Of a stretch of 64,000 nt of DNA, positions 42,758-51,834 are shown piece after piece. Source of the DNA: Curvibacter sp. CHRR-16 (GTDB lineage Bacteria; Pseudomonadota; Gammaproteobacteria; Burkholderiales; Burkholderiaceae_C). The notes beneath the pieces were generated by a model. The model did no database searches, was not told the origin of the DNA, and worked only from the letters and a program-made list of their open reading frames with translations. A program made the translations under genes and the position numbers. Numbering within the stretch: position 1 is the first letter of the stretch; every line of letters begins with the position of its first letter. Location of the stretch: contig NZ_JAHCSH010000004.1 of the NCBI RefSeq assembly GCF_018474005.1, forward strand, positions 1 through 64,000, read 5' to 3'.

Positions 42758-43123
42758 TCAATCAATAAGAACGGCTTTGGCGTAGCCGTTCCGGTTCATT
42801 TCTCGCACTTCACAACTCACTTGCAACGGCAAGTTAAAGCCTTGAGGCAAACACGCCTGAATGGCAGCAACCACCCCATTTGCAAGTTGGTCACACTGCT
42901 CTTGCGTTCTTCCAGAGAGAAGTGCCAGCGAAGCATGTGCGAATCCTTCATTAGTACCAGATCGGCCTACTAAAAAATGTTCGCGCCACACCAGCCGACT
43001 CTTCACATCAGGACCTTCAAAAATCCCAGACCCAAGCACTGCCTGATGTGCTGATGCCAGCAAATCAACATGCCTGAAGCAATCTCGAAGATTCTCTGAT
43101 ACCTCTATCGTCAGGTGTGGCAT
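42758..43123 (-). CDS. 5-carboxymethyl-2-hydroxymuconate isomerase (CHMI) family protein
   Basis: 121 residues. [12 protein letters not shown] at the start provides the Pro1 that would be the catalytic base after Met removal in the tautomerase superfamily. Length, [19 protein letters not shown] and the C-terminal [12 protein letters not shown] fit CHMI/HpaF proteins. Classic members act in homoprotocatechuate degradation, but no such pathway genes are nearby. Instead it is tightly packed between sucB (13 bases) and lpdA (10 bases) in the 2-oxoglutarate dehydrogenase operon. It may have a metabolite-repair or unrelated tautomerase role; that is speculation. Confidence 0.85.
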   Translation of the reverse strand: MPHLTIEVSENLRDCFRHVDLLASAHQAVLGSGIFEGPDVKSRLVWREHFLVGRSGTNEGFAHASLALLSGRTQEQCDQLANGVVAAIQACLPQGFNLPLQVSCEVREMNRNGYAKAVLID

Positions 43124-43136
43124 TAACGCGCTTCAA

Positions 43137-44393
43137 TCAAATATCAAACAGCAAACGGGCTGGATCTTCCAGCGCATCCTTCATGGCCACCAAGCCCAGC
43201 ACGGCTTCGCGACCATCGATGATGCGGTGGTCGTAGCTCATGGCCAAGTAGTTGATGGGGCGAATGACGATCTGGCCGTTCTCCACCACAGCGCGGTCCT
43301 TGGTGGCGTGCACGCCCAAGATAGCCGATTGCGGTGGGTTGATGATGGGGGTAGACAGCATGGAGCCGAAAGTACCGCCGTTGGAGATGGAGAAGGTACC
43401 GCCAGTCATTTCTTCAATGCCCAGCTTGCCGTCCTTGGCCTTTTGACCGAATTCGGCAATCTTCTTCTCGATGTCGGCAAAGCTCATTTGGTCGGCGTTG
43501 CGCAGGATAGGCACCACCAAACCGCGTGGGGAACCCACCGCGATACCGATGTCGAAATAGCCGTGGTACACGATGTCGTTGCCATCCACAGACGCATTCA
43601 ACACGGGGTACTTCTTCAGAGCGTGCACAGCAGCCTTGACGAAGAAGGACATGAAGCCCAACTTCACGCCGTGTTCTTTGGTGAAGCTGTCTTGGAACTT
43701 CTTGCGCAGATCCATCACAGGGGCCATGTTCACTTCGTTGAACGTGGTCAAGATGGCGTTGGTCGCTTGCGATTGCAGCAGACGCTCAGCCACACGTGCG
43801 CGCAGACGGCTCATGGGCACGCGCTGCTCTGGGCGGTCGCCCAAGTGCAAGCTGCTTGATGCAGCCACTTGGGGCAGCGCTGTAGTAGGTACGCCAGTGG
43901 GGATAGCCGCAGCAGGAGCTGGCTTAGGAGCAGCGACAGCCGCCAACACATCACCCTTGGTCACGCGGCCATCTTTGCCAGTACCAGCCACAGAGCCAGC
44001 AGCCAAACCGTTGTCTGCCATCAACTTGGCAGCAGCGGGCATGGCCACGCCAGCCTTGCTGTTGTCAGCGGGAGCAGTAGCTGCAGGCGCAGCCGCTGCG
44101 GGTGCTGCAGCAGGAGCAGCGGCGGCAGGAGCGGCCACCGCACCGGCCGTAGCGGCGGTGTCGATGCGGGCGATCAACTGGTCAGACACCACGGTGCCGC
44201 CATCGCCCACCACCAACTCCACCAGCACACCAGCACTGGGAGCGGGCACTTCGAGCACCACCTTGTCGGTTTCGATGTCGATCAGGATCTCGTCAGCAGC
44301 CACTGCTTCGCCGACTTTTTTCTTCCACTGCAGCAAAGTGGCTTCCGCCACGGATTCAGACAGCTGTGGAACCTTTACTTCTACGATTGCCAT
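43137..44393 (-). CDS. sucB: 2-oxoglutarate dehydrogenase E2 (dihydrolipoyl succinyltransferase)
   Basis: 418 residues. The lipoyl domain carries Lys44 in [11 protein letters not shown]. An Ala/Pro-rich linker, an E3-binding domain at about 117-155 ([13 protein letters not shown]) and the catalytic domain ending in [11 protein letters not shown] with the active His follow in order. It transfers succinyl groups to CoA and forms the complex core. It lies 44 bases after sucA. The linker is unusually rich in GCA/GCC alanine codons, which produces long open frames on the opposite strand. Confidence 0.97.
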   Translation of the reverse strand: MAIVEVKVPQLSESVAEATLLQWKKKVGEAVAADEILIDIETDKVVLEVPAPSAGVLVELVVGDGGTVVSDQLIARIDTAATAGAVAAPAAAAPAAAPAAAAPAATAPADNSKAGVAMPAAAKLMADNGLAAGSVAGTGKDGRVTKGDVLAAVAAPKPAPAAAIPTGVPTTALPQVAASSSLHLGDRPEQRVPMSRLRARVAERLLQSQATNAILTTFNEVNMAPVMDLRKKFQDSFTKEHGVKLGFMSFFVKAAVHALKKYPVLNASVDGNDIVYHGYFDIGIAVGSPRGLVVPILRNADQMSFADIEKKIAEFGQKAKDGKLGIEEMTGGTFSISNGGTFGSMLSTPIINPPQSAILGVHATKDRAVVENGQIVIRPINYLAMSYDHRIIDGREAVLGLVAMKDALEDPARLLFDI

Positions 44394-44437
44394 ATCAATT
44401 CTTTCCGTAATTCAATAAAACTTGCTTAGCTGCGTGC

Positions 44438-47332
44438 TTACTTGGTCAGCACAAAGCCTTTGAGCTTGGCGAAAGCGGCTTCCACCAGCGCCTTTTGCTG
44501 CTCCACGTGCAGGTGGGAGTAACCCACAGCAGGCGAAGCGGACGCAGCGCGACCGGCGTAACCGAGCTTCTGGCCTTCGGCCATGTTTTCGTGGATTTGG
44601 TGCTGGATGAAGAACCAAGCGCCTTGGTTCTGGGGTTCGTCTTGGCACCACACGATGTCGCTCAGGTTGGGGTACTTCTTCAACTCGGCAGCAAACGCCT
44701 TGTGTGGGAAGGGGTAGAGCTGTTCCACGCGGATGATGGCCACATCGTCAGTACCCTTCTCTGCACGCTTCTTGACCAAGTCGTAATAGACCTTGCCAGA
44801 GCAGCAGATCACGCGCTTAACCTTCTCGGCCTTGAGCTCAGCGGTATCACCGATCACGGTCTGGAAGCCACCCTTGGTGAACTCAGACAGTGGCGATGTA
44901 GCGTCCTTGTTGCGCAGCAAGCTCTTGGGTGTGAAGATAACCAGTGGCTTGCGCAGGTTGCGCACCATCTGGCGACGCAGCACGTGGAAGATCTGGCTGG
45001 CAGTTGTGGGCTGCACGATTTGCATGTTGGCATCGGCGGCCAACTGCATGAAGCGCTCCAGACGGGCCGAGCTGTGCTCTGGGCCTTGGCCTTCGTAGCC
45101 GTGTGGCAGCATCATGGTCAAGCCATTGACACGGCCCCACTTCACTTCACCAGAGGCGATGAACTGGTCGATCACCACTTGAGCGCCGTTGGCAAAGTCG
45201 CCGAACTGGGCTTCCCAGATCACCAAGGTGTTGGGATCGTTGGAGGCGTAGCCATATTCGAACGCCAGCACCGCTTCTTCGGACAGGATGGAGTCAATCA
45301 CCACAAACGGTGCTTGGTTGTCCGACACGTTTTGCAGCGGCACGTAGGTGCCTGTGTCCCACTTTTCACGGTTTTGGTCGTGAATCACAGCATGGCGGTG
45401 GGTAAAGGTACCGCGACCGCAGTCTTCACCCGACAAACGCACCGGGTAACCGCTGGCCACCAAGGAGGCGAAAGCCATGTGCTCGCCCATGCCCCAGTCC
45501 ACATTCACCTCACCACGGCCCATGGCAGCGCGGTCTTCGTAGACCTTCTTCACCAGCATGTGGGGGGTTACGGTAGCAGGCAGCGTGGTGATGCGCTCAG
45601 CCAAACGCTTCCACTCGGTCAGCGGAATAGCGGTGTCGGCAGCGTCCGTCCACTTCTTGCCCAAGAAGGGAGACCAGTCCACAGCGTACTTGCTCTTGAA
45701 GTTGGTCAGCACAGGGTCCACGGTGTGGCGGCCTTCGTCCATGGCAGCACGGTAAGCTTTGGACAAGTCCTCGCCCAAGGTAGCGCCCAAGCCTTGGGCC
45801 GACAGCTTGTCGGCGTACAGCTTGCGGGTGCCAGGGTGGGCTGTGATCTTCTTGTACATCAGCGGCTGGGTCAGGCTGGGGGTGTCTTGCTCGTTGTGGC
45901 CCAGTTTGCGGAAGCACACAATGTCCACCACCACGTCTTGGCGGAATTCCATGCGGTATTCCAAGGCCAAGCGGGTAGCCAACACCACGGCTTCTGGATC
46001 ATCGCCGTTTACGTGCAATACAGGCGCTTCCACCATCTTCACGATGTCAGTGCAGTACACGCTGGAGCGCATATCGCGTGGGTCAGAGGTGGTGAAACCG
46101 ATCTGGTTGTTGATGATGAAGTGCACGGTGCCGCCCGTGGTGTAACCACGGGTTTGGGCCAATGCCAGGGTTTCTTGGTTCACGCCTTGACCGCCAAAGG
46201 CCGCGTCACCGTGCACCAGCACGGGCAGCACTTGGTTGCCCAGGGTATCGCCACGGCGATCCATACGGGCGCGGGAAGAGCCTTCCACCACCGGGTTGAC
46301 GATTTCCAAGTGGGAGGGGTTAAAGGCCAAGCTCAGGTGGACGGGGCCACCAGCGGTGGTCACGTCCGAGCTGAAACCTTGGTGGTACTTCACGTCACCA
46401 GCAGGCAGCTCTTCAGGGGCTGTGTGGTCGAACTCGGCAAACAAATCCTTGGGCATCTTGCCCAGGGTGTTCACCAGCACGTTCAGACGGCCACGGTGGG
46501 CCATGCCGATCACGACTTCTTGCACGCCCTTCTCGCCGCCCAGTTGGATCAGCTCGTCCATCGCAGCAATAAAGCTCTCGCCACCTTCCAGCGAGAAGCG
46601 CTTTTGGCCCACGTACTTGGTGTGCAGGTAGCGCTCCAAACCTTCTGCAGCGGTCAGGCGCTCCAGAATGTGCTTTTTCTTCTCGGCGTTGAACTGGGGC
46701 TTGCTGCGAATGCTTTCCAGCTTTTGTTGCCACCAGCGCTTTTCCACCTGGTCAGAGGTGTGCATGTATTCCACACCGATGGTGCCGCAATACGTCTCGC
46801 GCAAAGCGTTGAGCAGCTCACGCAGGCTCAGAGACTCACGACCAAAGAAGGTGTTGGAAATGTTGAATACGGTTTCCTGATCAGCGTCCTTGAAGCCGTA
46901 GAAGCTGGGCTCCAGCTCAGGAATATTGGGGCGCTCGGTGCGCTTGAGGGGATCGATGTCGGCCCAGCGGTTGCCGACGTTGCGGTAAGCAGCGATGAGT
47001 TGTTGCACAGCGGTGCGCTTGCGACCCATTTCAGAGTCAGCACCTGTGGCCATAACCACTTGGCTGATGCCTTGTTTGGCGCGCTCAGCGAAAGCGTTGA
47101 TGACAGGCATGTGCGGCACGTCTTTGGCATCGGTACCGTCCGATGCGGGCACATGTTGAAGTGCATCAAAGTATTCGCGCCAATTGTCTGGCACGCTACC
47201 GGGGTTGGCTAGATAGTTTTCGTACATCTCTTCGACGTACGGAGCATTACCACCGAACAGGTAGGTATTGCCCTGGTAGGCTTGGTATACGGACGCTGCC
47301 GCACCTGCGCCTTTGGACGCTGTTTCACTCAT
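44438..47332 (-). CDS. sucA: 2-oxoglutarate dehydrogenase E1 component
   Basis: 964 residues, somewhat longer than E. coli SucA. A short N-terminal E2-binding segment (YLFGGNAPYVEEMYENYLANPGSVPDNWREYF) precedes the thiamine-diphosphate domains, with GMAHRGRLNVL, VLVHGDAAFGGQG and INNQIGFTTSDPRDMRSS. The enzyme decarboxylates 2-oxoglutarate and reductively succinylates E2. It heads the sucA-sucB-CHMI-lpdA operon. Its Shine-Dalgarno GGAGGT lies in a leader that can fold to hide it. Confidence 0.98.
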   Translation of the reverse strand: MSETASKGAGAAASVYQAYQGNTYLFGGNAPYVEEMYENYLANPGSVPDNWREYFDALQHVPASDGTDAKDVPHMPVINAFAERAKQGISQVVMATGADSEMGRKRTAVQQLIAAYRNVGNRWADIDPLKRTERPNIPELEPSFYGFKDADQETVFNISNTFFGRESLSLRELLNALRETYCGTIGVEYMHTSDQVEKRWWQQKLESIRSKPQFNAEKKKHILERLTAAEGLERYLHTKYVGQKRFSLEGGESFIAAMDELIQLGGEKGVQEVVIGMAHRGRLNVLVNTLGKMPKDLFAEFDHTAPEELPAGDVKYHQGFSSDVTTAGGPVHLSLAFNPSHLEIVNPVVEGSSRARMDRRGDTLGNQVLPVLVHGDAAFGGQGVNQETLALAQTRGYTTGGTVHFIINNQIGFTTSDPRDMRSSVYCTDIVKMVEAPVLHVNGDDPEAVVLATRLALEYRMEFRQDVVVDIVCFRKLGHNEQDTPSLTQPLMYKKITAHPGTRKLYADKLSAQGLGATLGEDLSKAYRAAMDEGRHTVDPVLTNFKSKYAVDWSPFLGKKWTDAADTAIPLTEWKRLAERITTLPATVTPHMLVKKVYEDRAAMGRGEVNVDWGMGEHMAFASLVASGYPVRLSGEDCGRGTFTHRHAVIHDQNREKWDTGTYVPLQNVSDNQAPFVVIDSILSEEAVLAFEYGYASNDPNTLVIWEAQFGDFANGAQVVIDQFIASGEVKWGRVNGLTMMLPHGYEGQGPEHSSARLERFMQLAADANMQIVQPTTASQIFHVLRRQMVRNLRKPLVIFTPKSLLRNKDATSPLSEFTKGGFQTVIGDTAELKAEKVKRVICCSGKVYYDLVKKRAEKGTDDVAIIRVEQLYPFPHKAFAAELKKYPNLSDIVWCQDEPQNQGAWFFIQHQIHENMAEGQKLGYAGRAASASPAVGYSHLHVEQQKALVEAAFAKLKGFVLTK

Positions 47333-47451
47333 ATTTCGCTACCTCCGCCCCCCTGCAGGGAGCATTTAGCTGGTTAAAAAAAACCTTCCGCGACACGGCT
47401 GAACCGATTGGCGGATGCGACAGTGGCTGTGGAAGGGCCGTTGTTCACGAA
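47333..47451 (-). promoter_or_regulatory. Structured sucA leader, candidate sucA RNA motif
   Basis: On the minus strand the leader holds CTCCCTGCAGGG directly before the Shine-Dalgarno GGAGGT, so CTCC can pair with GGAG and hide the ribosome site, with CCCTGCAGGG as an inner hairpin. Further upstream, CCTTCC (47431-47436) pairs with GGAAGG (47384-47389), followed by eight T, a terminator-like arrangement enclosing two small hairpins. A conserved sucA 5' UTR motif overlapping the Shine-Dalgarno is known in Burkholderiales; this is its expected place. Correspondence in detail needs a covariance-model search. Confidence 0.5.
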
Positions 47452-47457
47452 CCGTCG

Positions 47458-47486
47458 ATTGTGCCACTGTTGCACCCTAAAACCAA
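47458..47486 (-). promoter_or_regulatory. Candidate sigma-70 promoter of the sucA operon
   Basis: On the minus strand TTGGTT (47481-47486) and CACAAT (47458-47463) are separated by exactly 17 bases. Transcription would begin near 47451, giving a leader of about 118 bases ahead of sucA. Predicted from sequence only. Confidence 0.5.
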
Positions 47487-47508
47487 ACCTTTAGCAATAT
47501 CGGCGCTT

Positions 47509-49419
47509 TTAAGGTTTCTGTAAATCCCGTATCGCCTGCAGGGCGCTGGGGTCATCCATGGTGGACAAATCGCCCGGATCGCGCCCCTCGCACACCGCTT
47601 GGATGGCGCGGCGCAGCAGCTTGCCACTGCGGGTTTTCGGTAGCACCTGAACAAACTGCACCCGCGCTGGCCGCCCTACCGCGCCTATGGTGCTGTCCAC
47701 GGTTTTCATCACCTCGGCCTCCAACTGCGTGTGCCCTGCCGGGGTGGCCAGCACGCTGCCGTCTTTGGGCACGGCAAAGGCCACTGCCACTTGGCCCTTG
47801 AGCTGGTCGGCCACGCCCACCACCGCCACTTCCGAGATATTGGGGTGGCCCGAAATCGCCTCCTCAATCTCACGCGTACCCAGTCGATGGCCCGCCACGT
47901 TAATCACATCGTCCGTGCGGCCTAGGATGAAAAAGTAGCCATCCTCGTCGCGTATGCCCCAGTCGAAGGTGCTGTACACCAGCTTGCCGGGGATGCTGCT
48001 CCAGTAGGTTTTGACAAAACGCGCATCGTCGCGCCAAACGGTTTGCATGCAGCCCGGTGGCAGCGGCCCCTCTATGGCCACCACGCCTTTTTGGTTAGCG
48101 CCCGTCAGCTCCTCGCCCGTGGATTCGTCCAGCAGCTTGACGTGGTAACCATACACCGCCTTGCCCGGCGAGCCCAACTTGCTCGGTGCCTGCTCCACCC
48201 CATTGCAAATGGTCAGAATGGGCCAGCCCGTCTCGGTCTGCCAGTAGTTGTCGATGATGGGCTTGCCCAGCGCCTGCGCAATCCACTGCGCGGTGGGCTC
48301 ATCCAGCGGCTCCCCCGCTAAGAACAAAGCCCGCAGCGACGACAGCTTGTACTTGGTCAGCAACGCCGGATCGTGCTTTTTCAGCACCCGTATGGCCGTG
48401 GGCGCACTGAACATGACGGTGACTTGGTACTTCTCCACCAAGCTCCACCAAATGCCCGCATCCGGGCAAATCGGCAAGCCCTCGTACAGGATGGTCGCCA
48501 TGCCGCTAATAAGCGGTGCGTAAATGATGTAACTGTGTCCTACCACCCAGCCAATGTCGGACGTGGAGAAATACGTCTCCCCCGGTTTGCCGCAATAAAT
48601 GTGGCGCATGCTGGCCGCCAGCGCCACCGCGTAGCCGCCCGTATCGCGCTGCACGCCCTTGGGTCTGCCCGTAGTGCCGCTGGTGTACAGGGTGTAGCTG
48701 GGGTGGGTGCTGTCCACCCACACGCAGGGCACTTGCGCATCCCTATAGCGCTGGCGCAGCGTGGCGTAGTCCTCGTCGCGCCCCGGCACACTGGCGTACG
48801 GTGCCAAGCCCCGGTTCACCATCACCACCTTGGCAGGTTGGTGGCTTGAGAGGGCAATAGCCTCGTCCAGCAGCGGCTTGTAAGGCACCACCTTGCCCCC
48901 ACGCGAGCCGGCATCGCTGCTGACGATGACCGTGGGCTGCGCATCCTCAATGCGCGAGGCCAGCGCCGCCGACGCAAAGCCGCCAAACACCACCGAGTGG
49001 ATGGCCCCAATGCGCACGCAGGCCAGCATGGCAAAGCAGGCCTCAGCCACCATGGGCATGTAGATCAGCACCCTATCGCCCTTTTGCACGCCAAAGCTTT
49101 GCAAAATGGCCGCCATGCGCTGCACCTCCGCGTGCAGTTCGGCATAGGTGTACACACGCTCGGTATTCGTTTCGGTCGATATGGCAATCAGCGCCCGCTG
49201 CCCGGCCCGCTCTGGCAAATGCCGATCCACCGCGTTGTGGCACAGGTTGGTCGTGCCGCCCACAAACCAGCGCGCAAACGGCGGGTTGCTGTAGTCACAC
49301 ACCTGCTCTACCGGCGTGTGCCAGTCAATCAGCTCGGCCTGCTCGGCCCAAAAGGCGTCGCGCTCATCGATAGAGCGGCGGTAAAACTCCGCGTAAGACG
49401 CGGTAGATACATCGGTCAT
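47509..49419 (-). CDS. prpE: Propionyl-CoA synthetase
   Basis: 636 residues of the acetyl-CoA synthetase-like family, PrpE subgroup by length and sequence (YAEFYRRSIDERDAFW start). The P-loop YTSGTTGRPKG, WQTETGWP and the catalytic lysine in TRSGKLLRR are present. It activates propionate with ATP and CoA. A GAGGAGA ribosome site precedes the ATG. It is the last gene of the propionate cluster, which supports propionate rather than acetate as substrate. Confidence 0.93.
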   Translation of the reverse strand: MTDVSTASYAEFYRRSIDERDAFWAEQAELIDWHTPVEQVCDYSNPPFARWFVGGTTNLCHNAVDRHLPERAGQRALIAISTETNTERVYTYAELHAEVQRMAAILQSFGVQKGDRVLIYMPMVAEACFAMLACVRIGAIHSVVFGGFASAALASRIEDAQPTVIVSSDAGSRGGKVVPYKPLLDEAIALSSHQPAKVVMVNRGLAPYASVPGRDEDYATLRQRYRDAQVPCVWVDSTHPSYTLYTSGTTGRPKGVQRDTGGYAVALAASMRHIYCGKPGETYFSTSDIGWVVGHSYIIYAPLISGMATILYEGLPICPDAGIWWSLVEKYQVTVMFSAPTAIRVLKKHDPALLTKYKLSSLRALFLAGEPLDEPTAQWIAQALGKPIIDNYWQTETGWPILTICNGVEQAPSKLGSPGKAVYGYHVKLLDESTGEELTGANQKGVVAIEGPLPPGCMQTVWRDDARFVKTYWSSIPGKLVYSTFDWGIRDEDGYFFILGRTDDVINVAGHRLGTREIEEAISGHPNISEVAVVGVADQLKGQVAVAFAVPKDGSVLATPAGHTQLEAEVMKTVDSTIGAVGRPARVQFVQVLPKTRSGKLLRRAIQAVCEGRDPGDLSTMDDPSALQAIRDLQKP

Positions 49420-49488
49420 GGCAGTCTCCTCGTTTTTTTGTAGGTGGAAATCACTCTGCCGCCCGCTGCTGAACCTAGCCTGACAAAA

Positions 49489-49965
49489 CTAGGTCAACAC
49501 AGCCATTACCTCCGGCGGAGCTTGCACTAGCTCAATGAGTACGCCTTCTCCCGCCACCGGGAACTCGGCATTGCTCTTGGGGTGGATAAAACAAATGTCA
49601 TGCCCCGACGCGCCACGGCGTATGCCACCGGGTGCAAAGCGCACCCCCTGCGCCGTGAGCCACTGCACGGCCAGCGGCAGGTCGTCCACCCACAGGCCTA
49701 TGTGGTTGAGCGGCGTAGCGTGCACGGCGGGCTTTTTGTCCGGGTCCATGGGCTGCATCAGGTCCACCTCCACCTCGTGCGCGCCATGGCCCAGCGCCAA
49801 TATGTCCTCGTCCACGTTCTCGCTGGCACTCTTGAACGTGCCCTTGGGCGTGAGCCCCAGCTTGTCCACCCACAGCGTGCGCAACTGCTGCTTGTCCAGC
49901 CCGCCAATGGCGACTTGCTGGATGCCCAGGACTTTGAAGGGGCGGTCAGGGTTAGGGGTAGTCAT
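49489..49965 (-). CDS. VOC-family protein, probable methylmalonyl-CoA epimerase
   Basis: 158 residues from the ATG at 49965, which overlaps the stop of the TPR gene as ATGA. Two VOC modules are visible. The second ([26 protein letters not shown]) resembles methylmalonyl-CoA epimerase closely. By my alignment the metal ligands His91 and Glu141 of the Propionibacterium enzyme are kept, but the first His appears as Gln and the Gln65 position as Asp. Placement among propionyl-CoA carboxylase and mutase genes supports the epimerase role. The altered metal site leaves activity uncertain. Confidence 0.68.
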   Translation of the reverse strand: MTTPNPDRPFKVLGIQQVAIGGLDKQQLRTLWVDKLGLTPKGTFKSASENVDEDILALGHGAHEVEVDLMQPMDPDKKPAVHATPLNHIGLWVDDLPLAVQWLTAQGVRFAPGGIRRGASGHDICFIHPKSNAEFPVAGEGVLIELVQAPPEVMAVLT

Positions 49966-51794
49966 TCGGTGTCCTTGTGCTGTTGAACCCAAGCTTGGTA
50001 TTCGGGGGTGGAGCGGATGAGGGCGAAATCATCATCTGTGCGCCAGTGGCTGGGCAACTCATTAGCAACTCGGCATATTTCTAGTTGCTCTACTGCTTTG
50101 ATTACATTGCCTTGCAAGCTGTACACGCAGGCTAAGTTGTAAGAGCACTTCATGCGGCCTCCTTCATCCATAGATGCATGCTTACTTAGAAGCGCTTCAG
50201 CTTGACCTAGCAGTTGCTTGCGGTCTACTTCCGCATCAGCAGACAAAGCATGAAACTCATGAATAAGTGCACTGCCCCAATTGCTAGCGGCTTCGTGATT
50301 GTCTTTTTTGATGTCCAACGCCAGCGCGTATTTCTCACCCGCTGTTTTCCACAAAGCACGCGCTGCGTCCAAGTCTTTCTCGTTGATGGCTTGGGCTTCG
50401 TCATCCAACGCACTGCCCCAATTGCTAGCGGCTTCGTGATTGTCTTTTTTGATGTCCAACGCCAGCGCGTATTTCTCACCCGCCGCCTTCCACAAAGCAC
50501 GCGCTGCGTCTAAGTCTTTCTCGCGGATGGCTTGGGCTTCGTAAGCCAACGCAAGACCCCAGTTGTAGGCTGCTTCGTGCATGTCTGGCTTGATGGCTAG
50601 CGCCAGCTCGTATTTCTCACCCGCCGCCTTCCACAAAGCACGTGCTGTGTCCAAGTCTTTCTCGCGGATGGCTTGGGCTTCGTTAGCCAACGCAAGACCC
50701 CAGTTGTTGGCTGCTTCGTGCTTGTCTTTCTTGATGTTTAACGCCAGCTCGTATTTCTCACCCGCCGCCTTCCACAAAGCACGTGCTGTGTCCAAGTCTT
50801 TCTCGCGGATGGCTTGGGCTTCGTTCTTCAGCGCATTGCCCCAGTTGTAGGCCGCAGCATGCCCATTTTTGCCGAGAAGCAACCTCTGACTGTAGTGTTT
50901 CCCAAGTGCATCAAACCAATGTTGCCGCCCAGGTAAAGCATCCCGTTTGTACAACTCTTGCGCCCAATAACCACTGTTGAATTGGGCCCCGCTATCTTCT
51001 GGATTAATGATTGTCAGCGCAGACCACAACCCATAAATCTCCCGTGCCTTTTCGTCACTGGGGTTGTCCATTTGTGCGGCTGCGATGGCGCGTGCACGGA
51101 GTTTGTCTACTTCCGTTGCTTCGGCCTGCCCTGCTAACTGTTGTGCGGCCTCAGCAGCAACTGCGTTGTCAGCTACTAGCGCCTGATCTTGGGCACTGTC
51201 CGCTGGCAACGCATCCGCGGTTTTTATGGGGACTGACTCGAAGCTCTGAACCATTTCTCTTAAGCGATTGAGGTCCTCAGCAGTCTTTTTCGAATCTTCA
51301 GCATGCTGAGTTGCGTCAGCTGCTGCTTTGGCACCATCTGCCGCATGTGCTTTCAAACTATCAAGCAATCCATTCGCTTCTGAATTCATGCGAGCGAACT
51401 CAGCTTGTGCCTCACCAAGTCTGCGCCGCTCGGATCGTTGCCAATACAAGGGAAGCAATACACCACCCACCGCGATCACCAAGCCGAGTATGGTTAAACC
51501 AATGCCTATGGCACTTAGCCACCAATCAATACTCTTGCGCTGCGTTTCCAGCAAAGCAGACTCTTGTGCCTTGAGCCTGTCCAGCAAAGCAGACTCTTGT
51601 GCCTTGAGCCTGTCCAGCAGCTCTTTGTTGTCTGCCTTCAGCTCGTCGGCTGCTTTTTTCTGCGCATCCAGCTGCTCTTGTATCTGCTGCACCGTCGGGG
51701 CTTGAAGCTCTTTGGCTGCAGGCGCTGCTGTACTGGCTGCCCACAGGCATGCCCAGCACAGCGCGATGAGGCTTATTCGTCGGACTAACTTCAT
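49962..51794 (-). CDS. Membrane-anchored TPR-like protein with near-identical 47-residue repeats
   Basis: 610 residues. A signal-like hydrophobic segment covers 4-24, a coiled coil with a duplicated 11-residue unit [11 protein letters not shown] lies at 61-82, and a transmembrane helix at 91-118. A helical region follows, then four 47-residue repeats at 312-499 (consensus [21 protein letters not shown]..., so long TPR/Sel1-like) with a degenerate fifth, and a C-terminal TPR-like end ([21 protein letters not shown]). The repeats are almost identical at DNA level, implying recent expansion. It sits inside the propionate operon between pccA and the epimerase-like gene and overlaps the latter. 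Its role there is unknown. Confidence 0.85.
   Translation of the reverse strand: MKLVRRISLIALCWACLWAASTAAPAAKELQAPTVQQIQEQLDAQKKAADELKADNKELLDRLKAQESALLDRLKAQESALLETQRKSIDWWLSAIGIGLTILGLVIAVGGVLLPLYWQRSERRRLGEAQAEFARMNSEANGLLDSLKAHAADGAKAAADATQHAEDSKKTAEDLNRLREMVQSFESVPIKTADALPADSAQDQALVADNAVAAEAAQQLAGQAEATEVDKLRARAIAAAQMDNPSDEKAREIYGLWSALTIINPEDSGAQFNSGYWAQELYKRDALPGRQHWFDALGKHYSQRLLLGKNGHAAAYNWGNALKNEAQAIREKDLDTARALWKAAGEKYELALNIKKDKHEAANNWGLALANEAQAIREKDLDTARALWKAAGEKYELALAIKPDMHEAAYNWGLALAYEAQAIREKDLDAARALWKAAGEKYALALDIKKDNHEAASNWGSALDDEAQAINEKDLDAARALWKTAGEKYALALDIKKDNHEAASNWGSALIHEFHALSADAEVDRKQLLGQAEALLSKHASMDEGGRMKCSYNLACVYSLQGNVIKAVEQLEICRVANELPSHWRTDDDFALIRSTPEYQAWVQQHKDTE
50298..50861 (-). 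repeat. Four tandem 141-base repeats in the TPR gene
   Basis: Four consecutive units of 141 bases, each encoding 47 residues beginning HEAA or HAAA, differ at only a few positions. A fifth, diverged unit follows. Such near-identity favours copy-number change by slippage or recombination. Confidence 0.9.
51549..51614 (-). repeat. Tandem 33-base repeat in the TPR gene
   Basis: Two adjacent near-identical 33-base units encode [11 protein letters not shown] twice within the predicted coiled coil, three heptad-like turns in all. A recent duplication. Confidence 0.85.
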
Positions 51795-51834
51795 TCTTCT
51801 CTCTCTCCCTGCCCTCTAGCCTTAGGCCACAGGC

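Noticed and set aside
44495..47212. Very long open frame (905 codons) on the plus strand opposite sucA
   Set aside because: Mirror-phase artefact of codon bias in sucA. The product is rich in His/Gln/Val/Leu and lacks any family resemblance, while sucA on the other strand is unmistakable.
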